NCBI GenBank assembly: GCA_010015655.1
Contig: ML976672.1
Span: 678,493 to 742,492 of the forward strand
Origin: Bimuria novae-zelandiae CBS 107.79
Lineage: Eukaryota > Ascomycota > Dothideomycetes > Pleosporales > Didymosphaeriaceae
Direction: 5' to 3'
DNA length: 64,000 nucleotides
The notes beneath the pieces are model-generated. The model had not been told where the DNA came from and did not search any database. It saw only the letters and a list, made by a program, of their open reading frames with translations. Shown here piece after piece: positions 10,906-22,144 of this stretch. The translations under genes were made by a program, and so were the position numbers. Each line of letters starts with the position of its first letter. Position 1 is the stretch's first letter.

Positions 10906-11748
10906 CTAGCAGGCAGCGACCTCAGCATCGGAGTAGATGCACGCGTTGCTGGGGCCGGAGGAAGTCTCGGTAGGCTCGTTGCCAGGGGTGGTACCCTCGA
11001 ACTCAGCGCAGATCTCCTTGACGCCAGTGGAGCAGGTGCCGGTGATCTCAGCAGTGTCGCCGAAGTTGCTGTGAGAGGGTGGTTAGCAGGTGGAATCGGA
11101 AAGGAGGGTGAGTATTCGCTCACCTGTTGATACCAGCAAGGAGCTTGCCGGAATCAGCCTTGACATTCTTGATCACGACGTGGCGCTCAGCGCTCTTCTT
11201 GCAGTTGCCGCAAGAGCGGTAGAGCTTGCCGAAGTCGACGGCAGTGAACCCGTCGATGGTAACCGTACCAGCACCGTTGTGCTGGATGACCTTGTCCGAA
11301 GCAGCAGTGGCACCACCGCCAATGACGTTGGCATTGCCATCGCCCTTAAGGGAGAGAGCGTCTAGAATTGTCAGCGTAGTCAAAGTATGAGGCAAAAGAA
11401 GAACTTACCCTCGCAGACGGCCTCCCACCAGACGTTCTCGATGGTGCAAGAGCCCTCACAGTGGACACCCTCGATCTGGTCTGCGCCAATGATAGCGTTC
11501 TTGAGGGTAGCACCATCCTTGAGGATGAAGACGGCGTCAGAGTCGCCGCCTTCGGCCTGGCCAGTGCAGCTCACGCCGCGGCCGTAGGTTTTCAGTCCAC
11601 CGTCGAAAGAGCCAGAGATCTCTTCAGGAGCATCGAAGGTGACAGAACCCGTGGAGGCAGGAATGGGGAAATCGGCGCGCTTGTTGAACAGTCTCGCAGA
11701 GGAAGAGGTAGTGAAAGCCAAGATGGCAGCAGCGACGGAGGCCTTCAT
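10906..11748 (-). CDS. pectate lyase, PL3 family, secreted
   Basis: Three exons on the minus strand: 11748-11409, 11361-11124, 11068-10906. The introns are 11362-11408 (47 bp) and 11069-11123 (55 bp), both GT-AG and leaving the frame intact across D-A-L-S and N-S-N-F-G. The product is 246 residues. It has a signal peptide ([18 protein letters not shown]), then the right-handed beta-helix repeats of PL3: [55 protein letters not shown], then CGNCKK, and a C-terminus with paired Cys. PL3 enzymes cleave de-esterified pectate by Ca-dependent beta-elimination outside the cell, typical of plant-associated fungi. An in-frame ATG upstream (11847) would place non-signal sequence first, so 11748 is preferred. 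Length matches the family's usual 230-260. Confidence 0.93.
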
Positions 11749-12608
11749 TTTGATAGTGGTGGTTGGCGGTTGGCGGTTGTGGTGGGAGTTTGGAAGCTGA
11801 AAGTGAAAGTTCAAGAAAAAAAAGTTGAAGTGAATGTGTTGCGTCAAGCAAAGCGAACGTGAAAGAAACGAGTGAAGAGAGTGTGCCCGATAAAGAGTGA
11901 TCTTTCCAAAATGGCTTCGGTTTCCTTCTTATAGAGCTTGCTGCTAAGCATACAAATCGGCGCCTGTCTCTCTATTCGGCCATGTCGTTGGCAATACTAC
12001 AGCCCTGCCTTATGCAACCCCACTTCTACCAGCCGTTTGCTTGAAACCCACGATGCCACTGTCTTCTTGGCCATTCTTGGCTCTCCACCACCCTTCTGAT
12101 GTCTTGCCTTCCGGTAGTGGGCGTACTTAGCTCCTGCTCATTTCATGGCCTTTTCGTAACCAGGTTAAACTCCGGATCGGGATGTGGAACGTTCCGCAAG
12201 GCTAGCCGGCTCCGGAAAAAGTGAAGTTTCAAACAAAGTGATCTGTTTCTCCTCGAATGAGAACCTGAGCGGAGCAAGGTGGAGCGTTGCTGCCAAGCTG
12301 TTTGAGCTGTCCAGTGAAGTTTCAACATGTTGTACCATGATTGACGGACCACTCAGAGACTTCTCAAAATGCATCGGATTGTCGTTCCCGGGCCCCAAAA
12401 AGGCTTGACCCATGCATCGCGTTGGCACTGGATTGGTGTATCGCCTCAGAATATGTGGGCCGCACTATAACGAGATGGCGATGTGCAACGGTCCCCATCG
12501 CCCAGAATTCTTCCATGAGTGATAAGAACTCGAGGCGAACAAGACAGCAGCTTGGAAAAGGCTTAATGTACTGGCCTTACTCAAGTTCAAGCTCTATGTA
12601 TCGGATAT
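11749..12608. other. pectate lyase upstream region and spacer
   Basis: CT/AG-rich leader next to the lyase start (purine-rich AAGAAAAAAAAG at about 11814), then unremarkable sequence. Open frames at 12143-12613 on both strands overlap one another and lack domains. No gene supported. Confidence 0.4.
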
Positions 12609-12790
12609 TGTAGCCACGTGACTGACGTCAGAGGTAGTATGTGTGGAAGGCACCACCTAAGTGCACGGACTACTGACTCAACAGACGCTCGCCCACTCTC
12701 TCTCCGCTCAGCAGACTCCTCACTCCACACACACTTTTCTGCAGATAGCAATACGGCTTGCTTGTCTTTATATGCCTGCCTGCCTGCCCA
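12609..12790 (+). repeat. dispersed repeat, copy A
   Basis: The first 27 bp equal 832-858. From about 12637 to 12787 the sequence matches the reverse complement of 39671-39836 with scattered changes and small indels. Shared landmarks are GTGCACGGACTA, GACTCAACA, CTCTCTCTCCGCTCA, ACTTTTCTGCAG and GCCTGCCTGCC. No coding capacity. It is probably a non-autonomous element or its relic. Both copies sit in promoter-like intergenic DNA. Confidence 0.75.
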
Positions 12791-13380
12791 ACAGATATCC
12801 ATGGAAATGCGACGGGTGACGGTGAGACGCGCCTCTGTGGTTTCTGCACGACAACCGTAGGAAACCCGTATAGGAGAAATCATTACCTACCGCTAAGTGA
12901 TCTCGTATCAAATGCCGCATTGTGTTGTCAGATCGTTTTTTCACTGCATTGTCGTGAAGCCTTAGGTCTCCCGGATCTCATGACTCGCACGTTCTCCATT
13001 GTTGTTTCCACTTCCGGCGGTTCAGACGCGTCATCAATAATATCCGAGTTCTCATACAGATCCTGTTCAACACTTTTCCGGATCTTGGCGGATGATCGTA
13101 CCTTGAAGCGTCAGTAGGACTCTGGGCTGTTGTGGGTACCATAGCAGCTAGACGGAATCGAAGGCGAATGCGAGCTCCGTGTCTGCTCGGCCGTTGCCTG
13201 ACTTGCCCTTCGGCCTCAAGAGAAGTCACTCTTTCCTCACAACATCTTCACTTCAATACGTTACCATGCTCCTGATGCTCAGCTTGTAGATTTCTCCAGC
13301 GCAAAGTGAGAACATGAAACGCTGAAAATAAGATTGTTCCCGGCCCAATGGAACCTCAAAACAAGCAACGAGCAATGACA
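12791..13380. other. intergenic region before nested transposons
   Basis: No supported gene; small overlapping open frames only. This is the pre-insertion flank of the Tc1-like element. Confidence 0.4.
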
Positions 13381-13398
13381 TACAAAGGGTAATCTCAA

Positions 13399-13625
13399 CG
13401 GCAAATTTCAAACATGCCACTGCTTGGCGTAATAATTTCCCATCTACCACTGTTTCAGATACACTACCACACACGTGACGTCAGTTCGTAAAATATCCCA
13501 CATGCCACTGTTTCTATCCTATATGCCACAGCCCCTATCCTAAATGCCACTATTCTGTTAGTGGGCTTTGCGCTCCCCCAGTTGCTTTCGGACAGTAGAC
13601 AAAAGTAGTTTTACACAAAAAGAGA
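13399..13625 (+). repeat. MULE left terminal inverted repeat
   Basis: The outer ~120 bp match the right end almost perfectly; the match continues with an extra ~24 bp here to about 13625. Contains several spaced copies of TGCCACTG/TACCACTG. Confidence 0.85.
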
Positions 13626-14149
13626 GTCCGTATTATAATATTATAGTTATATAGTGTTAGGTAGTAGGACTTCTTATTATTTGCGTTAGATTTAGCTACC
13701 TGCTAAAACTAGAATAGCTTATTACGCGTCTAACGTAATAAACAAGTTAACGCGTTCTAACGCAAGGTTAATATAAAAAATATTAGTCTACTATAATAGT
13801 ATCCTCCTAGAATTTGCCTAGTACTCTATTTGTCGGACAGACATTCGCGTTAATTAATAAAGCAAAAGAGTTAGTTCTTTACGTCATGGTAACCTAGAGG
13901 CTTTTATTTAAAGTAGCCTCCAGCGATCAGACGAGATTCCACGCTATTTGCTACTTAAGCGAGGAAACTAAATGTAAATTCTTCCTCTAGATCGCTTACA
14001 TAAATTAATCTAATTAATTTAAGCTTTAGAAATTAGTCCCTTATACCTGTAATCTTAGCTCCTATTAAGATTAGAAAGCATTAAGATCTGCAAAGCTTAT
14101 TGCTTACTAATAGGGAGATATAGTTAAGAGCGACTTTCGAACGAGGCTA

Positions 14150-16330
14150 CGCTAAATCTAGGCTACTAAAAGACTTTAGCACTTAAATTAGATATCGTAC
14201 CTATAAGCGTGGCGCGTAAAGAAGGAGATTTAAAAGAGTGCTTTTATAGATAAGATAAAGTCCTTCTAGCTTATCCTTCCGTTCCTTCAGGCAATTACGG
14301 ATAACGGGCTTAATACAGATATGGATCTGGAGGACGAAGGAAACTATGCTACTTTAAAGGCGAACGCTGCTATCTTAATAAATAATAATAGATTCTTTAA
14401 ATAGTGCTATGTGGCACCGAAGGCTTATATTCATGCATTTTGGTACTCTTGACAGTTTGTCTGTATTAATAGTGCCTATATAAAGTTAGATAAGAACCTA
14501 GTTCTCCTTATTCTTACAACACTTGACGCTAACGAGGAAATCCTACTATTAATGTAGGGATTTGCTAAAAACGAGTCTAAAGAATTATAGCTTAGCTTTC
14601 TGCATGGCTTTAGAGAATACTTTCTAGGCAACCTTGATACTACTAAGAAAGAACGTAATAATTTCGAGCATCTTATAATTATTAGCGATTAAGCAAAAGG
14701 TCTAGTTCTAGCTATTAAAGAGGTTTTCCTAAAGGCTTTCTATTATTACTGTACCTAACATCTTGCGGAGAATGTTAGAAACAAATTTAAAAGAAAGGTT
14801 AAGAAGATATTTAGAGCTACTTATCTAGTTAAGTTAAAGGCTAAATTTAAAGCCTTTTTAGATTAGATTAAGTCGCTTTCTGTTCCTGCGCGTCACTATC
14901 TGGGTCAGATCGATACAAAGCACTACGCAACATCATATACACCACTAGTTAATTTCCTATAGTTTGGTCAAACATGTTCTAATATTTCTAAGTCGATAAA
15001 TAACGCATGGATGGTAAGTGGATCTATTAGAAAGCCTATTATTCTGTTTAGACTAAGACTAAGCTATAGGAGGCTCGCAACTTACCAATTCTTTATTTAC
15101 TTTATTATATATAGATATATATGATGTCGAAATTCTACAAAAGACGTTATAACCCCTAAAAAGATAAGAAGTATACTAACTTTGCTATAGCATATTTCTA
15201 GAAAGAGCTTAAGGAAAGTAACTAGTACCTTATAACTCTTTAAGAGCGCGAGAATATAGTAGCTCTAGCATACTAAGTAAATCTAAGAGACTAGAACACT
15301 CGTCTTATTTAGCTTAAAGCTTAAAAATGCTCTTATCTTGCTTTCCAGAATTATAAAATTCCCTATAGACATGCGATTGCTGTCTGTTGGTTTTTTAATA
15401 CTAAACCTAAGAACTATATCGCCAAGTTCTACGAGATATCTAAGTATCGTGAGCAGTATAGGTACTCTCTATTACTAGTTTTACTAGATAATCTCGAACC
15501 TAATAGTATTACAAAGCCACCTCCTAACGCTCCCTTGCGAGGTCGCCCGGTCTAGAAGAGGATAAAGCGAAGGACGCGAGAGATAGAGGCCTAGAGACTT
15601 AAAAATCTAGCATTATCTAACGGTTGGAAGGAGTAACAGGATAAGGCTCGAAACTAGTATTAATTAGGCGTAACATATTTCTAACAGCACCTAGATATAT
15701 TAGATTATCCTAGTTAGATTACACCTATCTAGCGCTGTCCCGAACAGGCTATACCTAATTAATAGGTATTAACTTAACTTCCTAATAAAACTGTATTTAG
15801 CCTATTTTTGATTTCCTAACTGCTAGACTTAAGAGAGCACGGTACCTTATAGCAACGGATTAAAGCTATATAAGCGGACCTTAAAGAAATTAAGGTAATA
15901 AGAGAGCGTTACTAGGCTTAGGGGATTAGCGCTGCTAGATAAGCAGTAAATAGAAATAGAAATAATAAATAAGGTTAACCTTATAGAGCACAGGCATCTA
16001 TAATAGAAGTAGAACATTCAACCTTGTAGTCCCCATCTCCTGAACCTCTAGTCCCCCAGCCAATTTTGGACCAGTAGCTATAGCTAGACGAGGATAAATA
16101 GCAAAGCAGCAGCGGCTCTTAAGGAAATCTAGCTACTTTATAAGTTATTTACATTAATTCTACTGTTACGAATAATACCTTTACGTTTAGTATATCTAGC
16201 CCTGTTCTAAATATCACTATTAATGTCACATTAAGTCCACTAGGTAGAAACAAAAGGCCTGTAGCAAGTAGGGATAAAAAAGAGAGTAATATCTAAAGTA
16301 AAGAGCCTCCAGCCCTATCAACGCAATTAA
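14150..16330 (+). pseudogene. MULE transposase, RIP-degraded
   Basis: Reading through stops on the plus strand gives the MULE catalytic core. A first-Asp region lies near 14455-14500 (…DSLSVLIVPI… degraded). It is followed by …LLILTTLDANEEILPL…GFAKNESKES at about 14504-14590, …LIIISD…AKGLVLAIKEVF at 14670-14730, and the conserved …YYYC…HLAENVRNKFKRKVKK at 14740-14800. A C-terminal AT-hook-like GRP…KR…KRRTRE lies near 15541-15590. More than a dozen TAG/TAA stops explainable by single transitions abolish coding. The terminal repeats are far less mutated than this interior. Confidence 0.8.
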
Positions 16331-16404
16331 GAAAAAGAGCTCAAATAGGCTAATTATAAGACTATAGATAGAGATTTAGATCTATTATAATACAATCTTT
16401 GACC

Positions 16405-16617
16405 TTTCCCTTTATGTAAAACTACTACTGCCTTTGTCTGCTGTCCAAAAGCGTCTGGGGGAGGCGCGAAGCCTACTAATAGAACAGTGGCATCTGGGAT
16501 AGAAACAGTGGTATGTGGGATATTTTACAAACTGACGTCACGTGTGTGGTAGTGTATCTGAAACAGTGGTAGATGGGAAATTATTACGCCAAGCAGTGGC
16601 ATGTTTGAAATTTGCCG
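16405..16617 (-). repeat. MULE right terminal inverted repeat
   Basis: Reverse complement of the left end; followed by the 10-bp target duplication at 16618-16627. Confidence 0.85.
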
Positions 16618-16752
16618 GTAATCTCAATAAAGCCGGCCGTCATGTGACTTGCCAAGACGCTAGCGCGTCACTAGCGGAACAGAGTCTCCGAGCCTCCAAG
16701 AGCTCTGTAGAGCGTCAACACCTACACTTCAACCTCACGTTTCTCACTCAAT

Positions 16753-18198
16753 ATGGCTTCAAATCCTGCCCCCCAAAAAAAACTCTCGATTGCTGTCAGA
16801 AGCCCAGCTAGCTGCTATCGTCGTTCTCAGAACATAATACAACCTCACTTTCCCAGAAATCGCCACTGATTTGGGTATAACTGACCACGCATGTGGTAAG
16901 GCATTTCGACGCGTCAAAGATGCTGCAAAGGTCGACTCACTGCAGGAATTGCTAGCTGCAACACCTACAGTCAAGCAGTCTCCTCCTGGCAGACCTGTAA
17001 AGGTACGCGATGGCTCTACGCTGAGCGCAAGACCACGGCATGACATCATCGTATATGGCACCTACCAGGTGCATGACGCTGTCAGAGACCTCTGCGCAGA
17101 AGCTGGCATCACACTTAGTAAGAATACAGTTTATAACATTGCTAGGGAGCACCGCGACAAGCAGCACCTATACGTAATAACTTATAAAGTATAACCTAAA
17201 AAACTAACGCTTAGTAGTAATAACAAGGACTAATAACTATAGTATTATACCTAGCTTAAGGCTAAAAATAACTTACACTTTCTACGCATTATATTCGTTT
17301 GCTATAATAAGACTTCTAAGTCTATTAGTAGGAGTAATATACGTGGCGGAAAGTAAAGGATTTTAGAATTAGTTAAATAAAATAGTAACGTCTACGCACT
17401 GCCTGTAACGCTACCTAAATTTAGTTTTATAATTTACGCTACTACTTTAACTAATACTACTTACTTTTATTAACGCCCTTACGTTATTTAGGCTTAAAAT
17501 AATGATATAAGCTGTAAAAACCTTATATAACGCGACTTCTATATAAATAATATAGTAAAGGAGGCCCTTAAGGTTAAACGCTCTTGCGCGACTATCGCTA
17601 GCACCTATAAAAAGTAGTAATTATAAGAAATTAACTATAATATTACTTATAATAATAGTTAACGCTAAGCTACTAATAAGGCTACTAGTAAGAAAGGTAG
17701 AGCTCTTCGCGCAGGTATTAAAAAACCTCTTATTATTAAAAGTTCTTTAAAATAGAGGAGTTTGTATGTAAAGGAGGGAAGGGCATAAATGGTATCTAGT
17801 ACGTAGAGAACATACTTAAGAAACACCTATTCCTTTATTACTACGCTATACGCGATAATAACTAAGACGCAACTATTTATTTAATTTAAAATAATATTTA
17901 CTTATACTTACTAGGCCTCTAGTACTACTAGCTAGAAATTAAAGCTCTAAGAATTAAGTTTGGCCCTTAGCCTCCTAATTCACCAGACTTACACCAAATT
18001 AAGCGCTATTTTGGGCGTCTAGAAGGTTTTTTGGCAAGTTACGAATGCCTATCAAGTTCCAAGGAGGCCAAAAAGGAGGTCTGGCAAGGTGATAAGACAC
18101 TCAGGCAGTATATGGCCGAAAAGCTTCATCCCACCTACTTTATGCGCGTTGCAGAGCTCTGCGAGGACGTAGGTGGCCAGAACAACTTTACAGCATAA
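16753..18198 (+). pseudogene. Tc1/mariner transposase (first element), RIP-broken
   Basis: The start ATG at 16753 opens a helix-turn-helix N-terminus (…LTFPEIATDLGITDHACGKA…RRVKDAAK), followed by a Pro-rich linker and second DNA-binding half up to about 17165. 17166-17950 is RIP-mutated with many stops. The C-terminal part resumes intact: PPNSPDLHQIKRYFGRLEGF from about 17967 to the stop at 18196-18198. The canonical SPDLNPIE motif reads SPDLHQIK, so the third catalytic acid is Glu-to-Lys. The enzyme is therefore dead twice over. Confidence 0.82.
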
Positions 18199-18350
18199 TT
18201 AGAACATCTTATTTGGGTGTATTTGCTCATACTTTAGATGGAATTAAGATGCCCGACTTTTGAAGTTGCTACCCCTGCAGGAATCCCTGCTGCACGTGAC
18301 GGCCGACTTTATTGAGATTACCCTTTGTAGAAAAGTAAAATATTAACTTA

Positions 18351-19639
18351 CTGTGGTATCAGGCAAAAGTTTTCGAGGTGGGTCCCCGGAGACAGGGGTT
18401 ACGCAATACCCCTATAGACTAGTTTACACCTAAACCTCGGTATTTCTGTACGAACACGTGTATCTGCCATCTCCACCGCCTTCACTATAAGCCCTCTATT
18501 GATGCCACGTCGTTTAACGCCGCATCTTACGCGTGACTAACGCCTTTAAGTATAAACTCTTACTCGCGCTAGCTATAAGTAAAGTTATATTACTTAGCTT
18601 CTTAAAATTACTAAGGCGTAAGTTTAGTATACGATCTATGCTAAACGCGTTATACTAAAAAAGCGCTTTAAATATCTATATTAATTCTTTAAAGAATAAA
18701 TTAATAAGCTTATAAAGTATATTACTTAATTATAAAAAACTTATTAAATAAGCTTTACTTGCCTCGCTAATAGACTATTCTTATATTAGAACGTTAGAGA
18801 ATACGTTATCCGCAACGCGCTCTAGAGCAGAGGGTACGTATAACGCATAGCTCGTGCTAAATCTCCTCTTTCTAAGGCTAACCGACAGATACGGCTCGCG
18901 TGGGCGGAAAATCACGTCAATTGGACGCCGGCACAGTGGTGGACAATACTCTGGAGTGATGAGACGTGGGTCACAGGAGGCAGACACAGGAAGGTCTGGG
19001 TGACACGGAGACCAGGGGAGGAGCTTGATGATACTTGTCTTGTAGACAAGGTACGCAAGAAGCGTGGATGGATGTTCTGGGGTTGCTTCTCAGGCACGAC
19101 AAAGGGTCCATGTCTGTTCTGGGAGAAGGAGTGGGGTTCTATCAACAAGGAGAGCTACTGTGAGAAGATCGTCCCTCTTATACATGGCTGGCTACAGATG
19201 AATCCCTCGTTGATATTTATGCAAGATGGAGCTCCAGGGCACGCTGCAGCCTCTACTCTTGCAGAGCTTTACGAGAGAGGAATACACCCAATCTTTTGGC
19301 CAGCATACTCACCGGATCTTAATCCAATTGAGGCTGTGTGGAATAAGATGAAGGACTACATTGAGAGCTGCTACCCAGACCTGCCAGATGGTAGGCAGCG
19401 TTCGTACGAAGAGCTTCGTAGGATTGTGAAAGAAGCGTGGGAGTATATCTTACCCAACATGTTGCAAGAATTAATAGACAGCATAAAATATTAATGTTAG
19501 GCAGTAATTAACGCCCGTAGAGGTTATACGAAGTATTGAAATTTGTATGTAAGATAAGGCAGAATCAGGTTTAGACTATACCGGGGCACAACCCCTGTCT
19601 CTGAGGATCCACCTCGAAAACTTTTGCCTGATACCACAG
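18351..19639 (+). mobile_element. second Tc1/mariner-like element
   Basis: 1289 bp with inverted ends (CTGTGGTATCAGGCAAAAGT at 18351, its complement ending at 19639) and TA target copies (18349-18350, 19640-19641). The similarity of the ends extends about 50-80 bp. It lies only 21 bp from the end of the first Tc1-like element and its terminal sequence is unrelated, so it is a separate family. Confidence 0.9.
18500..19494 (+). pseudogene. Tc1-type DD34E transposase, 5' half RIP-mutated
   Basis: 18500-18860 is AT-rich with stops. From about 18870 the frame is clean: …RLAWAENHVNWTPAQWW…, first catalytic Asp in LWSDETWV (about 18950-18973), second in FMQDGAPGH (about 19216-19242), and Glu in DLNPIEAVWNKM (about 19315-19350). 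There are exactly 34 residues between the second Asp and the Glu, so the triad is DD34E. The stop is at 19492-19494. The catalytic domain looks intact, but the DNA-binding N-terminus is destroyed. Confidence 0.85.
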
Positions 19640-19641
19640 TA

Positions 19642-20208
19642 TACCCAGGTACCTTATAGAACGTATGGGGTTCGGCGCCGGGCACAGCGCACGATGCTGG
19701 GCCTTGCCAGTACGACCGGTCCTTCCACCGCACGATGGCAACGCGCGCGACATTGCGAGCATTTGTTACTGTAAACTCGCGAAGAAGTCTGCGAAGACGG
19801 AAGATATGGGGCCGGCATCCGGCACGAAGGCGTGAGGATGTAAGGCTAGATATCGCGACTTTGCGTCGCCCGCTCACCGCGCGATCCGACCCTCGCTTCC
19901 CCGCATTCTGCAGGCCATGACGCCACCGCCGACGCGCATGGCGCACGTAGCTTATATCCGGACTGCTTCCGATGAACGATATAGACGGATCCGCTGGGTT
20001 TTTCGGACACGAGGATGTGAACTAGAAGGCTAGATGGATGGCGGATCGAGATGTCTGCGCGTGCTTGGGAAGGCGGGGAAACATGGCCCTAGGGTACTCA
20101 TACAAAAACTCGTGAAGTCGCGACAATGAATATTCTCTCACGCCCCCAAACAGGTCTCCAACATGCGTGCGACACTCTGAAAAGTAGGATACTAGGTACT
20201 CTTTCAAG
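19642..20208. other. intergenic region
   Basis: GC-rich spacer and 5' region of the GMC gene. No gene supported. Confidence 0.5.
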
Positions 20209-22144
20209 ATGGCACCCCAAAACACCGGCCCAGCTCTCTGCTCCGTAGACGACTTCCTCTCCCACACCTACGACTACATCGTCGTAGGCGGCGGCACCGC
20301 CGGCCTCGTCGTTGCTGCGCGTCTCACTGAGAACCCCTCGGTCCATGTTGGCGTCTTAGAAGCCGGCAAGAACCGCATGGACGACAAGCAGATCTCCACG
20401 CCCTCCATGTATCCGACGCTCATCGGGCGTCCCGGGTACGACTGGTGCATGGAATCCATCCCGCAGCCTGACGCCGGGAACAAGACATACAGCATGCCGC
20501 GCGGCAAAGTGCTCGGTGGCAGCTCCGCGATAAACTACCTGATGTACGTGCGCGGCTCGCGGAAGGATTACGATAGCTGGGCGGAGCTGGGGAACGAGGG
20601 TTGGGGATGGGACGATTTGGTGCCGTATTTCAAGAAGCATCAGATGTTGGATATACCCGATGAGGCGGCATTGCCGAAGGATAAGCAGTTTATGCCGTGT
20701 GCGGCGCGCGAGAAGTATCATGGGAGCGACGGGCCGATTCATACGAGCTTCAACGACCACTATATGCCACTGGAGGAAGACTTCTGCAAAGCAGCGTACG
20801 AGGAGTGTGGGAAGCCGAGCACACTGAGCGATGCGTGGAGTGGAGACCATATGGGATTTTACTCATCGCTTGCGGCAGTGGATCGGTCGGGAGATGCTGG
20901 GACTCGGTCTTATGCGGCGACTGGGTACTTGCGGCCGAATTTGCATCGGAAGAACCTGAAAGTGATCACAGAGGCTTACACGACAAAGATCCTGATGGAT
21001 CAGGGCGGTGCGACGGGCGTAGAGTTCTCGCATGCTGGCAAGCGCCACACTATCCAGGCGAGCAAAGAGGTCATCCTTTCAGCTGGCGTCATCCAAACTC
21101 CACAGCTACTGGAGCTATCTGGAATTGGCGATCCAGCAGTGTTAAAGAAGGCGGGCGTTGAGTGAGTCACTGAAAACAAGTCCGTAGGAGCCAACTTCCA
21201 AGATCATGTTCTGGGTGGTATGATGTTCGATCTCAAGGATGGCATCAAAAGCATGGATGCATTACACGATGAAGACTACGCAAAGGCGCAGATGGACGTA
21301 TATGAGAAGACACATAACGGGCCGTATGGCAGTCCAGGCATGCTAATGGGTTTCGTCAGTTATGCCAGCATAGTCGACGATTACCAGCTCCAGGAAACGA
21401 TCAAAGAGGTCGAGAAGAAGAGCTACGCGAAGACTAAATTCGAGAAGGCGCAGGAAAAGGTACGTTGCTGCTGATCGTGCAGGACGCGAAGCTTGACGCG
21501 TCGCTTCTTGTTGGATTGGAACTGATGCATCCAAGGTGATCATGGACCAACTCGCAGATCCGACGTTCGCCAACCTCCAAACCTTCGCAATCCCCTGCCA
21601 GCTTGACGTCAGCGCCAGCCACTCCCAAATCGACTTTTTCAGCGCACCACCAGGAGGCAAGAACAGATTCTCTCTCATTATCTGTCTTGAGCACCCGCTA
21701 TCCCGAGGCACGGTCCATATCTCCTCTTCAGATCCAGCGAAGCCTCCCACGATTGATCCCGGGTACTTCCGCTACGAAGCTGACACGAAGATCCTCGCGG
21801 CAGGTCTGAAGTGGCTCGACGAGGTTTCAAAGCATCCGTTGGTCGCAAAGTCACTTGGCGAGCGCATACTCCCACCCCCTGAGAATAACCATATTTCCAC
21901 ACAGTACCATCTGATTGGGACAGCGGCGATGGGAGAAGTTGTAAACAGTCGGCTACAAGTGATCGACGGCAGTGGCCAGGTCGTTAAAGGGCTGAGAGTC
22001 GTTGATGCGAGCGTCTTTCCGGCCCATGTGAGTGGAAACATCATGAGTAGTACATATGCAGTGGCGGAGAAGGGCGCCGATTTGATCAAGCAGAGCGATG
22101 GTAGGTACCGGAGCGAGTCCAGACGTGAGACGGCAAGGTTGTAA
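20209..22144 (+). pseudogene. GMC oxidoreductase with an in-frame stop
   Basis: Glucose-methanol-choline family flavoenzyme. The start ATG is at 20209; the Rossmann motif is YDYIVVGGGTAGLVVAARL, and the first GMC signature is GKVLGGSSAINYLMYVRGSR. The C-terminus has the active-site His in YHLIGTAAMG and the Asn in SGNIMSSTYAVAEKGADLI. An intron GTACGT…CCAAG spans 21460-21535. At 21163-21165 the frame hits TGA and then continues in the same frame as VTENKSVGANFQDHVLGG, which is canonical GMC sequence. The TGA is therefore a nonsense codon, probably from a Cys or Trp codon. A 26-nt intron removing it would shift frame and be too short. Without it the protein would be about 620 residues, normal for the family. 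Substrate (aryl alcohol, choline, other) unknown. Confidence 0.85.

Larger units (their letters stand above)
13399..16617 (+). mobile_element. Mutator-like (MULE) element nested in the Tc1-like left end
   Basis: Long inverted repeats start CGGCAAATTTCAAACATGCC at 13399 and end as the exact reverse complement at 16617. A 10-bp duplication GTAATCTCAA flanks them (13389-13398 and 16618-16627), the 9-11 bp size typical of Mutator elements. The duplicated bases belong to the Tc1-like terminal repeat, which proves the order of insertion. Total 3219 bp with a RIP-decayed transposase inside. Confidence 0.92.
13383..18327 (+). mobile_element. Tc1/mariner-like element, split by a Mutator-like insertion
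   Basis: The ends are inverted: CAAAGGGTAATCTCAA at 13383-13398 continues after the nested element as TAAAGCCGGCCGTCA (from about 16628), and CTTTATTGAGATTACCCTTTG closes at 18327. Target duplication is TA (13381-13382 and 18328-18329). Without the inserted element and its duplicated 10 bp it is about 1.7 kb. The 5' part of the transposase (16753-17165) and the 3' part with the right end (about 17960-18327) are undecayed, while the middle is heavily RIP-mutated. Confidence 0.88.

Noticed and set aside
13253..13474. Small gene (73 codons, minus) matching 16542-16811 (plus)
   Set aside because: The shared N-terminal sequence is just the MULE inverted repeat read outward at both ends.
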